This document shows, piece after piece, positions 1 to 6,027 of a DNA stretch of 6,027 nt. This stretch comes from Oscillospiraceae bacterium (lineage in GTDB: Bacteria > Bacillota > Clostridia > Oscillospirales > Acutalibacteraceae), in NCBI GenBank assembly GCA_003520555.1, contig DOUO01000050.1:1-6027 (forward strand). Reading direction: 5' to 3'. The notes under the pieces are model-generated. The model had not been told where the DNA came from, did no database searches, and was given only the letters and a program-made list of their open reading frames with translations. The first letter of the stretch is position 1; every line of letters begins with the position of its first letter. The translations under genes and the position numbers were made by a program.

Positions 1-275
1 CGAAGGCGACTGTGCCGAGCGAAGCTATAAAAACTGCTGTTTTTCGAAAGCCGCGGTCAAACGAGAATAATCAATTCAGACTGTTTGTTCGCAGTTAGTA
101 TACTGCATGTTATTCAATATAATTTTATTTACAAATCTGTGTTTAACTAAATTGTTTTGATAAGCTGTCTTATTATAAATTATTGCTTTTTTCTCAAATT
201 TGTTATTTTGATTTTATTGCATTTAATGACAGTTTATACTAAAATATATTCAGGATAAAAAAGGACGGATAACAA
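1..275. other. Left-edge intergenic region, no supported gene
   Basis: No complete gene is visible. The first ~70 bases are clearly richer in G+C than the AT-rich stretch that follows. Two plus-strand frames are open from the window edge: one stops at 68-70 (TAA) and the other at 96-98 (TAG), so the left edge could be the last 20-30 codons of a gene starting outside the window. Neither short peptide resembles a family I know, so no CDS is called. A small hairpin (AAAAAC at 29-34, GTTTTT at 39-44) and a weak one at 91-106 are present, but neither looks like a convincing terminator. From about 110 to 275 the DNA is very AT-rich and is the leader of the downstream membrane-protein gene. Confidence 0.5.
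152..179 (+). promoter_or_regulatory. Possible sigma-A-type promoter of the DUF218 membrane protein gene
   Basis: TTGTTT at 152-157 and TATAAA at 174-179 are separated by 16 bases, a fair match to a housekeeping promoter. It would give a leader of roughly 90 bases before the start at 276. The DNA is so AT-rich that chance matches are expected; TATACT at 235-240 is an alternative -10, but without a good -35 partner at normal spacing. The choice between them is uncertain. Confidence 0.3.
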
Positions 276-1793
276 ATGAAAAAACAGGAAAGCATGCTCA
301 AAGCGAAAAAACGGCCTAAAAAGCGAACATTGTTTCTGGTTTCGGCATACGTTGCTATTATCGCGGCAACGTTGATTTATATTATTTCCGTCGGCAGTGT
401 TTACGAAGAAAAAATACTGTTGTGGAATGATAATCCGAGAGCCGAGGATTTCAAGATTGAAATAGCCGATGAAAGCGTATTATCCCTTGATTCGGTGGAA
501 ATAGTTGATGACGGCACGGAAAAAAACGCAAAGCTAATGTTCAAAGCAAAAAGCTTGGGAAAAACCGACGTTGAGATAATTAATACAAAGGACAACGAGG
601 ACGACGCAGGTACTATTTCAATTTTGTTTGCGGTACTTCCGGGCAATGTTGTTTTTAACACATATGAATATAATTTTAACGGAATTCATATACTGATGCC
701 TTCCTTCGGCGCAATTATGTTTCTGACAATTATTGTTCTTTGTTACTCCTTTATCAAAAAGATAAAAAACCATGATTTTTCATATTCAATGGTGTCAATG
801 GGAGGCGGATTAATTTACTGCCTGAGCCTGATTATTTCGTTCATCCTTTTCAATATTTTTGTAACGGAAAAAATGGAAATAACCTCATTATACGAAATTA
901 TGGCAATCAGCATGACCAACGGTCTGGAATTGTCATCGGCTTTGTTTCCGTTTTTGCTTTTGTTTTCCGCCGCAATCGGCATAAGCAATATTTGGCTTGT
1001 CATTAAAGAAGGCTTCCGTCCGGTAAATTTGCTGGGTTTTGTGTTGGGCGCTGCATTAAGCGCGGGCTTTGCGGCCATGATGCTTTTATGGTTATCGGAT
1101 TACGAGGGCAGTACAACAGACTATTTGCTTTCAATGCTATTAACTATTGCGGTTTCCTACACCTTCTGCTACTTTTGCGAAATGCTTATTTCTACGGTCG
1201 TATGTTCCGTAATTGCGGTAAAGCACAAGGTTCCGTACAATATTGACTACATCATTATCCTGGGCTGCGCAATAAGAAAGGACGGCACGCCGACTCCGAT
1301 TTTAAAGGGCAGAATTGACCGCGCGATTGAGTTTGAGAAAAAGCAGTACGAATCCACCGGACGTCACGCTTATTTTGTACCTTCGGGCGGTCAGGGCAGC
1401 GACGAGGTTATTTCCGAAGCTGAATGTATTAAGCGCTATTTGATTGAACAGGGAATTTCGCGGGAGCGGATTTTATCTGAGGACAAAAGCGTTAATACAT
1501 ATCAAAATATGGAGTTTTCAAAAAGGGTTATTGAGGAGCACTGCGAGGACATTGACAACGCGGGCGTTGTGTTTTCAACAACAAACTACCATGTTTTCCG
1601 CGGTTACACTATAGCCAAAAAGGTTAATATGAAGGTTCATGGGCTGTCGGCAAAGACAAAGCTTTACTTCTTTCCTAACGCCTTTGTTCGTGAATTTATA
1701 GGTCTGTTGGTTGCGGAAAAACGCAGGCACATTATTTACCTTTTGACAGTAATCAGCGTAAACCTTGCCATGGGAGTATTGCTGATGATTTAA
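276..1793 (+). CDS. Polytopic membrane protein with C-terminal DUF218/YdcF-like domain
   Basis: A 505-residue membrane protein. A basic N-terminus is followed by a membrane segment (about 19-40). Residues ~41-135 form a polar segment, probably outside the cell, whose second half reads like a beta-rich Ig-like fold (pattern around 85-101). Further membrane segments lie near 138-160, 177-197, 222-243, 251-273 and 283-315. Residues ~321-475 match the DUF218 (YdcF/SanA/ElyC-like) family: IILGC (327-331), LKGRIDRA (343-350), SGGQGSDE (370-377), SEAE (380-383), VNTYQNM (406-412) and TTNYHVFR (435-442). A last hydrophobic segment is at 486-505. DUF218 proteins are linked to envelope functions, but their reaction is mostly undefined, so the role here is an inference. 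ATG 276 is preferred because AAGGA lies 10 bases upstream; a second ATG at 294 also has an AGGA, but only 4 bases away. The gene stands alone and ends at a strong terminator. The family call is firm; function is unknown. Confidence 0.88.
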   Translation: MKKQESMLKAKKRPKKRTLFLVSAYVAIIAATLIYIISVGSVYEEKILLWNDNPRAEDFKIEIADESVLSLDSVEIVDDGTEKNAKLMFKAKSLGKTDVEIINTKDNEDDAGTISILFAVLPGNVVFNTYEYNFNGIHILMPSFGAIMFLTIIVLCYSFIKKIKNHDFSYSMVSMGGGLIYCLSLIISFILFNIFVTEKMEITSLYEIMAISMTNGLELSSALFPFLLLFSAAIGISNIWLVIKEGFRPVNLLGFVLGAALSAGFAAMMLLWLSDYEGSTTDYLLSMLLTIAVSYTFCYFCEMLISTVVCSVIAVKHKVPYNIDYIIILGCAIRKDGTPTPILKGRIDRAIEFEKKQYESTGRHAYFVPSGGQGSDEVISEAECIKRYLIEQGISRERILSEDKSVNTYQNMEFSKRVIEEHCEDIDNAGVVFSTTNYHVFRGYTIAKKVNMKVHGLSAKTKLYFFPNAFVREFIGLLVAEKRRHIIYLLTVISVNLAMGVLLMI

Positions 1794-1830
1794 CAGTGTG
1801 GTTCAGCACATCAAAATATTTTACTCAAAC

Positions 1831-1866
1831 AAAAACCGGTTCGCTCAGGAACCGGTTTTTTCTTAT
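1831..1866. terminator. Bidirectional intrinsic terminator between convergent genes
   Basis: AAAAACCGGTTC (1831-1842) and GAACCGGTTTTT (1849-1860) form a perfect 12-bp stem with a 6-base loop. On the plus strand the stem runs into a T-rich tail, ending transcription of the DUF218 gene (stop at 1793). On the minus strand the other arm ends in TTTTTGTTTG, ending the lipoprotein gene (stop at 1876). Both neighbours converge on it, so it fits a shared terminator. Confidence 0.9.
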
Positions 1867-1875
1867 TTGGAATTA

Positions 1876-2373
1876 TTATTTTACTGCTTCAACCTTATCG
1901 GCAGGTACCTCAAGCACGCGCGCAAGAGTGTCCTTGTTGAGCTTAAGCACGCCTGTTACGGTAACCTTTGCGTCGTCCGCGGGGTAATCATCGGGGAATT
2001 TGCCGTCGATTATTTCGTACGAGCAACCCCTTCCGTTGCCGTTTGCGTCATTTTCCATGATTGTGCAGTTGCTCATCCTGCGTGCGGAAATACCGGTGAT
2101 TTTGATAACTTTGTCGTCCCACTTGTTCTCTCCCCAATCCTTAAGGAAGGCTTCCATTGCGGCAAAGTCGCCGTCATTTATAACGAGGTCGGGCTTTGAA
2201 TAATCAACGTCCGCCTTAACGGCTTCCGTCGCGGAGCTTTGAACCTCGCTGCTTTTGGCTTCGGATGAAGCGGCGGTTGAGCCGGAGCTGTTGTTGCCTT
2301 TGCAGGAAGCGAAAGCAAACACGGCGAATGTAAGCGCAAGCACAAGAGCTGACAGCTTCATAAATTTTTTCAT
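1876..2373 (-). CDS. Putative lipoprotein with possible OB-fold-like domain
   Basis: A 165-residue secreted lipoprotein. The N-terminus is a lipoprotein signal peptide: MKKFMK, a hydrophobic core (7-20), then the lipobox FASC with the lipidated Cys at 24, which would anchor it on the outer face of the cytoplasmic membrane. Residues ~25-55 are a Ser/Ala/Glu-rich tether. The compact domain (~58-165) has alternating beta-like strands, VIKITGI (89-95), CTIMEND (103-109), GCSYEII (116-122) and KVTVTGVL (136-143), reminiscent of small OB-fold lipoprotein domains of the tRNA_anti-like kind; that resemblance is a guess from pattern. It has two further cysteines (103, 117) that could pair outside the cell. 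The ATG at 2373 has GGAG at 2382-2385 with 8-base spacing, so the start is firm. It is convergent with the DUF218 gene. The lipoprotein call is strong; the function is not known. Confidence 0.85.
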   Translation of the reverse strand: MKKFMKLSALVLALTFAVFAFASCKGNNSSGSTAASSEAKSSEVQSSATEAVKADVDYSKPDLVINDGDFAAMEAFLKDWGENKWDDKVIKITGISARRMSNCTIMENDANGNGRGCSYEIIDGKFPDDYPADDAKVTVTGVLKLNKDTLARVLEVPADKVEAVK

Positions 2374-2416
2374 AAATATCTCTCCGATCTGTATTTTTTA
2401 TGCGTACCGCGCAGTT

Positions 2417-2455
2417 TGATTATATCATAAACACAAAGTGTTTATGATATAATCA
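2417..2455. repeat. Perfect 18-bp inverted repeat with AAA loop
   Basis: TGATTATATCATAAACAC (2417-2434) is followed by AAA (2435-2437) and its exact reverse complement (2438-2455). The outer 11 bases of each arm (TGAT-TAT-ATCA) are themselves near-palindromic. There is no T-run after either arm, so it is a poor intrinsic terminator. It could be a repeat-family palindrome, an operator pair or a promoter-bearing element. It lies immediately beside a second hairpin. Confidence 0.9.
2419..2424 (-). promoter_or_regulatory. Candidate extended -10 of the lipoprotein gene
   Basis: Read on the minus strand, the left arm of the inverted repeat contains TGATATAAT, a consensus -10 (TATAAT, 2419-2424) preceded by the TGn extension. 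Such promoters can work without a good -35, and the hexamer 17 bases upstream (TCATAA) is poor. Transcription would begin near 2412 and give a ~40-base leader with the ribosome binding site. No other good -10 is evident between here and the start codon. Confidence 0.45.
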
Positions 2456-2493
2456 GCCATCGCTCTTGCCGCAAAGCGGCAAATCGAGCGGGC
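2456..2493. repeat. GC-rich imperfect hairpin next to the inverted repeat
   Basis: The inner stem is TTGCCGC (2466-2472) and GCGGCAA (2476-2482) with an AAA loop. Going outward, CGCTC (2461-2465) pairs with GAGCG (2486-2490) across a bulged ATC, and GCC (2456-2458) pairs with GGC (2491-2493) across a bulged AT. This gives 15 pairs in three blocks. It starts at the base after the preceding inverted repeat ends, and both use AAA as the top-strand loop. No T-run follows on either strand. Confidence 0.8.
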
Positions 2494-2591
2494 AATATAA
2501 ATTTATATAATAAACGCAAAATCTGACTTTTGATTACACAAAAGACGTTTCCTTCGTTTAAAATATCATTTAGGAAGAATAATATCAAAAA

Positions 2592-3929
2592 TTAATATGC
2601 TTCAATTTGTGAAACTATTTCGGATTTCGAGACTGTTGAAGGTTCGGTCATTACGCTTGTAAAGGATTCAACCTTGGCGTCAAATTCTTCGGGAGTGATT
2701 TCCGCGTCATCCCATGAAGCTTTGCCGTTAATTCCGCGCGTACCGCTGTTAACCTTTTGCAGATTGTTATTTGAAAAGCTATAGACTGTTACCGCGCGGC
2801 TGCCCGACATTGTTGTGCTGTCAAGGAAAGTGCCCTGCTTTTCCTGATAAAAGAAGCTTGCGCCGATTTTGGACGACTGAGCGTTTTCGCCGTTAAACCA
2901 GCAGAACACGGAGCCTGCTACCGGAGCGGAATTTGAAGCCTTGCAATAAAGCTCGGGAATGTCGTCGTTATCAACCTTAACCAACGCAAAATTGCCGTAT
3001 ACCGAATCAACCGACTCAAGGTAATTCAGATATGCCTTCTTCCACGGCTCGATTTGAGGTTCGGTAGGCTTTTCGGTGGTTTGAGCGGCTGTTGTCGGTT
3101 CATCGGTGATTTTTTCCGCCTCGGTGGGAGCCGCTGTTGTTGCGTCGGCAGTTTTTTCTGCCTTTGTTGTCTCGGGAGCTTGGTTTTTCACCTTATTAGG
3201 CTCAATGATAACCTCTTTACCTTTTTTGTTGAGCGTGATTACGGATTTATCGCGTACCACGCGTTTTTCGCCGTCCTTAAGCTTTGCTATGTCGTTCATT
3301 GCGTCGTCTTGTGTAAGCTTGCTGTCCGTAACCATTATGCTTGCAGCAGCCATACTTACTCCGCTTTCATTATCGGAAGGACTTACGGTGATTTTGCTTA
3401 CCTTGTCGCCCTCGCCTATGCCGAGAATAATTTTATAGCTCTTTTCCTGATACCTCATGCTGTTTTTATCGGGCTGCTTTACCCACTTGTTTTTATCAAG
3501 AGTATCGCTTCCCAGTATTTTATTCATCTGCTCGGTGTACTGAGCGCAGTTGAAGTTAAAGGTATTTACCGACTTGCGGTTAAATTGAAATATCATTACC
3601 GCAACCGCGGCGCAAATCAAAACAGCGGTGATTACGCAGATAATTACAATTGCCCTTTTTCTGCTTTTTTTAAGTTTCTCCGAATTTTGTCTATCCGACG
3701 CAGAGTTTCCTACATTAGGATTTGCAGGTGGGAGCTTAACGTTTTCACCCGTATTATCCGCAGATTTCGATGCATAATCGTCCTGCGAGATTTCGGTCAA
3801 GTCTTCCACTCGGTCGGGCTTGTGACCGGGGCTGCTTGAATAAATGTCATGCGAATCGGTATTTGCTCCGCAAAACGGGCAAAAACCGGCGTTTTCATTG
3901 ATTTCACGTCCGCAGTTGTTACATTTCAT
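2592..3929 (-). CDS. Zinc-ribbon single-pass membrane protein with extracellular C-terminal domain
   Basis: With the start at ATG 3929 the protein has 445 residues. It opens with a four-cysteine zinc ribbon: C3-X2-C6, then C17-X2-C20 (CNNCG ... CPFCG), probably binding one zinc ion in the cytoplasm. Residues ~25-85 are polar and look disordered. A basic patch (KLKKSRKR) precedes one membrane helix (~93-116), which predicts N-inside, C-outside topology. Residues ~125-250 form a domain I do not recognise. Residues ~251-294 are a Thr/Ala/Pro/Glu-rich linker typical of surface proteins, followed by a C-terminal domain (~295-445) with PWKKAYLNYL and a DNDDIPEL motif (320-327), as seen in many clostridial surface proteins. 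The function is unknown; it may be an envelope sensor or anchor. It has its own promoter. The GTG nine bases further upstream overlaps the ribosome binding site and is an unlikely start. Confidence 0.85.
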   Translation of the reverse strand: MKCNNCGREINENAGFCPFCGANTDSHDIYSSSPGHKPDRVEDLTEISQDDYASKSADNTGENVKLPPANPNVGNSASDRQNSEKLKKSRKRAIVIICVITAVLICAAVAVMIFQFNRKSVNTFNFNCAQYTEQMNKILGSDTLDKNKWVKQPDKNSMRYQEKSYKIILGIGEGDKVSKITVSPSDNESGVSMAAASIMVTDSKLTQDDAMNDIAKLKDGEKRVVRDKSVITLNKKGKEVIIEPNKVKNQAPETTKAEKTADATTAAPTEAEKITDEPTTAAQTTEKPTEPQIEPWKKAYLNYLESVDSVYGNFALVKVDNDDIPELYCKASNSAPVAGSVFCWFNGENAQSSKIGASFFYQEKQGTFLDSTTMSGSRAVTVYSFSNNNLQKVNSGTRGINGKASWDDAEITPEEFDAKVESFTSVMTEPSTVSKSEIVSQIEAY

Positions 3930-3937
3930 AGTAATCA

Positions 3938-3943
3938 CTCCTT
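3938..3943 (-). promoter_or_regulatory. Ribosome binding site that fixes the zinc-ribbon start
   Basis: On the minus strand AAGGAG is followed by TGATTACT and ATG, giving 8 bases of spacing to the ATG at 3929. The upstream in-frame GTG (3936-3938) shares its first G with this AAGGAG, so it cannot be initiated from it. This moves the start three codons downstream of the longest reading frame and puts the first zinc cysteine at residue 3. Confidence 0.85.
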
Positions 3944-3953
3944 ATTGTAAATA

Positions 3954-3982
3954 ATTTTATCATAAGTTATCAAAAAACGCAA
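3954..3982 (-). promoter_or_regulatory. Promoter of the zinc-ribbon membrane protein gene
   Basis: On the minus strand TTGCGT (3977-3982) and TAAAAT (3954-3959) are 17 bases apart, and the -10 is preceded by TGA, giving an extended -10. Transcription would start near 3947, leaving a short leader that carries the AAGGAG ribosome binding site. With the terminator at 4000-4030, this makes the gene a transcription unit separate from the Clp ATPase gene. Two TGATAA copies 10 bases apart overlap the spacer and the -10. Confidence 0.6.
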
Positions 3983-3999
3983 TACAAATTTTTAACGGC

Positions 4000-4030
4000 A
4001 AAAAGGACAGGCGCGCCGCCTGCCCTTAAA
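4000..4030 (-). terminator. Intrinsic terminator of the Clp ATPase gene
   Basis: In minus-strand RNA, AAGGGCAGGC pairs with GCCUGUCCUU, ten pairs including one G-U wobble, around a 5-base loop (4013-4017). A U-run (4004-4000) follows. It lies 17 bases past the clp stop codon at 4044-4046. Because of the wobble, the DNA arms show a mismatch on the plus strand, so it favours the minus direction. Confidence 0.85.
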
Positions 4031-4043
4031 CATTGTCAAATTG

Positions 4044-6027
4044 TTAAATTGTCTGCAAAATCAGTTTTTCTCCGTCGGAGGTAACGTTGATTGCGGAAAT
4101 ACCGCCCGCTCCGTTTTCAATCATTGCGTTGGCAATTTTCTCCTCAACCTCGCGACGAATTGTGTTTCGTAAATCACGCGCGCCGCTTTTGCCGCCGCAG
4201 GATTTCTTTGAAAGATATTTGCAGGCTTCGTCGTCATATGTAAAGCTAATGTGCTTTTCCTCAAGCGTCGGCACATATTCGGATAACATAAGTCCGGCGA
4301 TTTTATCAAAGTTTTCTTCGGTGAGGTGGTTGAACACAATTATTTCGTCAACACGCGCAAGAAATTCCGGACGCAAGAAGTCCGCGAGCGCCTTCATTAC
4401 CTTTTCCTTTGAAGCTTCGTTTTCGGTTTTGCCGAAGCCGAGCGCCGTATCTCGGCCTGCCGAGCCTGCGTTTGAGGTCATAACAATTACCGTGTTTTCA
4501 AAGTTGACAGCCCTGCCGTGGGCGTCGGTCAGCTTGCCCTCGTCCAAAATTTGGAGAAGGATGTTGAGCACGTCGGGGTGTGCCTTTTCGATTTCATCAA
4601 AAAGCAGCACCGAATACGGACGGCGGCGCACCTTTTCGGTGACCTGACCTGCTTCGTCATAACCGACGTAGCCCGGAGGTGAACCGATGATTTTTGACAC
4701 GCTGTGCTTTTCCATAAATTCGGACATATCAAGGCGAATCAGGGTTTCGGGCGTGTCAAACAGCTCTTGGCTTAACACCTTAACCAGCTCTGTTTTACCT
4801 ACGCCGGTGGGACCTACAAATATAAATGAGGCAGGTCTGCGGCGGGGTGAAATCTGGCAGCGGCTGCGCTTGATTGCGCTTGCAAGCTTTTCAACAGCTT
4901 CATCCTGTCCGATGATTTTCTTCTTGAGCTCGCCTTCCAAATCGGCAAGCTTGGCAAGCTCGTTTTCACGAATGCGCGAAGCCGGAATACCTGTCCACAG
5001 CTCAATAACCTTGGCAATATCTTCCTCGGTAACGTGTGAAACGAGGTCGTCGGGATTGAACTGTTCAAGCTCGGAATCAATCCTGGCAAGCTCGGTATTA
5101 ACCTCCGCAAGCTTTTTGTAATCAACCTCCTCGGCGCTTGAAAGCTCATCCTTGAGCCTCAGCAAACCGCCCTTTTCATCCCTGAGCTTGTCACAACGTT
5201 CCATTTTTTTGTTACGCAGCGCGGCACAGGCACAGCTTTCGTCAAGCAGGTCAATTGCCTTGTCAGGCAGGAAGCGGTCTGTTATATACCGTTCGGAAAG
5301 AATAACGGTTTTGCGTACGATATCATCGTCAACAACAACGCGGTGGTGATTTTCGTAGTAGCTTTTTACGCCCGCAATTACATCAATGCTCTGCGCGATT
5401 GTAGGTTCGCCGACCTTTACAGGCTGGAAACGGCGTTCAAGCGCGGAATCCTTTTCGATATACTTGCGGTATTCGTTAAAGGTTGTGGCGCCGATAACCT
5501 GAACCTCTCCTCTTGAAAGAGCCGGCTTCAAAATATTTGCGGCGTTCATTGTACCTTCGCTGTCGCCGGTACCGACAAGCGAGTGAACCTCGTCGATGAA
5601 AAGGATGATGTTTCCGCTTTCCTTGATTTCGGAAACAAGTCCTTTGATACGGCTTTCAAACTGACCTCTGAACTGGGTTCCGGCAACAAGAGAAGTGAGA
5701 TCAAGCAACTGGATTTCCTTGTTTTTGAGCCTTTGAGGAACATCGCCCGAAGCAATACGAAGCGCAAGTCCTTCGGCAATAGCTGTTTTACCTACGCCGG
5801 GTTCACCGATTAAGCAGGGATTGTTCTTTGTGCGGCGAGATAAAATTTGAATAATGCGCGCAATTTCAACATCTCTGCCCACAATACGGTCAATTTTGCC
5901 TTCCCTTGCCTTGCGTGTTAAATCCTCACAGTAAAGGTTTATGTGTTTTCTTTTCTTTTCCTTTTTATCCTTCTGTCCGGACTTTGTCTGACCGCCGTTT
6001 TGAGCGTTCTGGCTGCCGCCCATCATA
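4044..6027 (-). CDS. ClpC-type ATP-dependent protease ATPase subunit (5' end outside window)
   Basis: The last 660 residues of a two-domain AAA+ unfoldase that feeds proteins to ClpP in the cytoplasm. Numbering is from the first visible Met. Domain 1: Walker A GEPGVGKT (74-81), pore loop GTQFRG (116-121), Walker B ILFIDE (141-146), sensor GATT (179-182), arginine finger ERRF (197-200). A short coiled middle region (~270-325) argues for ClpC rather than ClpB, whose middle domain is much longer. Domain 2: Walker A GPTGVGKT (405-412), pore loop GYVGYDE (452-458), Walker B LLFDE (474-478), arginine finger near R558, sensor-2 GARDLR (615-620). LGF (529-531) lies where ClpC carries its ClpP-docking loop. 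All catalytic residues are intact. The two ATG codons at the edge sit in a Gly/Asn/Gln-rich linker, so the true start and the usual ~140-residue Clp_N domain probably lie outside the window. Domain 1 has Phe where ClpC usually has the pore Tyr. It may be a second, clostridial ClpC-like paralogue, so no symbol is given. Confidence 0.93.
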   Translation of the reverse strand, partial: MMGGSQNAQNGGQTKSGQKDKKEKKRKHINLYCEDLTRKAREGKIDRIVGRDVEIARIIQILSRRTKNNPCLIGEPGVGKTAIAEGLALRIASGDVPQRLKNKEIQLLDLTSLVAGTQFRGQFESRIKGLVSEIKESGNIILFIDEVHSLVGTGDSEGTMNAANILKPALSRGEVQVIGATTFNEYRKYIEKDSALERRFQPVKVGEPTIAQSIDVIAGVKSYYENHHRVVVDDDIVRKTVILSERYITDRFLPDKAIDLLDESCACAALRNKKMERCDKLRDEKGGLLRLKDELSSAEEVDYKKLAEVNTELARIDSELEQFNPDDLVSHVTEEDIAKVIELWTGIPASRIRENELAKLADLEGELKKKIIGQDEAVEKLASAIKRSRCQISPRRRPASFIFVGPTGVGKTELVKVLSQELFDTPETLIRLDMSEFMEKHSVSKIIGSPPGYVGYDEAGQVTEKVRRRPYSVLLFDEIEKAHPDVLNILLQILDEGKLTDAHGRAVNFENTVIVMTSNAGSAGRDTALGFGKTENEASKEKVMKALADFLRPEFLARVDEIIVFNHLTEENFDKIAGLMLSEYVPTLEEKHISFTYDDEACKYLSKKSCGGKSGARDLRNTIRREVEEKIANAMIENGAGGISAINVTSDGEKLILQTI

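Larger units (their letters stand above)
2374..2591. other. Intergenic region carrying two hairpins
   Basis: This 218-base gap lies between the start of the lipoprotein gene and the end of the zinc-ribbon gene. It contains the lipoprotein ribosome binding site, the two hairpins at 2417-2493, a short AT palindrome at 2495-2508 and a weak 6-bp hairpin (CTTTTG 2527-2532, CAAAAG 2539-2544). The last is the only candidate for ending transcription of the zinc-ribbon gene, and it lacks a good T-run, so no terminator is called there. I see no RNA gene or reading frame. Confidence 0.6.

Noticed and set aside
1798..2199. 133-codon plus-strand frame over the terminator and lipoprotein gene
   Set aside because: It begins before the terminator hairpin, runs antisense to a convincing lipoprotein and has no good ribosome binding site.
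2456..2493. GC-rich hairpin as an intrinsic terminator
   Set aside because: The stem is bulged, and neither strand has a T-run immediately after it.
2527..2544. Hairpin CTTTTG/CAAAAG as terminator of the zinc-ribbon gene
   Set aside because: The stem is only 6 AT-rich pairs, and no solid T-run follows on the minus strand.
3110..3180. Thr/Ala/Pro-coding stretch as a DNA tandem repeat or CRISPR-like array
   Set aside because: The codons repeat only loosely, with no fixed unit or spacer length; it is a low-complexity protein linker.
3054..3839. 261-codon open frame on the plus strand, antisense to the zinc-ribbon gene
   Set aside because: It lies wholly inside a gene with a clear zinc ribbon, membrane helix, promoter and ribosome binding site. 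Its translation is Cys/Phe/Arg-rich without domain structure, as expected from the complement of a biased coding strand.
4087..5813. Several plus-strand and alternative minus-strand frames within the Clp ATPase gene
   Set aside because: All are shadows of a long frame whose AAA+ motifs are intact from end to end.
6021..6026. The two ATG codons at the right edge as the true start of the Clp ATPase
   Set aside because: They sit in a low-complexity linker just before AAA+ domain 1, and the family normally has a Clp_N domain before it. With only one base of upstream sequence no ribosome binding site can be assessed, so the gene is treated as partial.

Overview
The window looks like a chromosomal segment from a low-to-moderate GC Firmicute, most plausibly a gut or rumen clostridium of the Ruminococcus/Oscillospiraceae type. 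This rests on the clostridial style of the proteins: a lipoprotein with a Ser/Ala-rich tether, a zinc-ribbon membrane protein with a Thr/Pro/Ala/Glu-rich linker, and a Clp ATPase with a Gly/Asn/Gln-rich linker. Strong AGGAG-type ribosome binding sites and AT-rich intergenic DNA around denser coding regions agree with it. The genus is an inference; there is no rRNA or other marker gene here.

Layout from left to right: (1) Positions 1-275 hold no gene I can support. The first ~70 bases are richer in G+C and may be the tail of something outside the window; the rest is AT-rich leader DNA. (2) A plus-strand gene (276-1793) encodes a polytopic membrane protein ending in a DUF218/YdcF-like domain. 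(3) A strong 12-bp hairpin with T-runs on both sides (1831-1866) serves as a bidirectional terminator between this gene and the convergent lipoprotein gene (1876-2373, minus). (4) The 218-base gap 2374-2591 holds two adjacent hairpins, one of them a perfect 18-bp inverted repeat whose arms each carry an outward-facing extended -10 motif. (5) A minus-strand gene (2592-3929) encodes a zinc-ribbon, single-pass membrane protein; its start should be ATG at 3929, not the GTG at 3938. (6) Its own promoter and the terminator of the next gene lie in 3940-4030. (7) The right third is the 3' part of a minus-strand gene for a two-AAA+-domain Clp unfoldase of the ClpC type, cut by the window edge.

The last three genes point the same way, but the terminator after clp, the good promoter before the zinc-ribbon gene and the palindromic element before the lipoprotein gene suggest three separate transcription units rather than one operon. 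Three of the four genes encode envelope-associated proteins of poorly known function; the fourth is cytoplasmic protein quality control. I see no evidence of a joint pathway, mobile element, CRISPR array, tRNA or rRNA. The most unusual item is the double-hairpin element at 2417-2493; the rest looks like ordinary chromosomal housekeeping and accessory genes.
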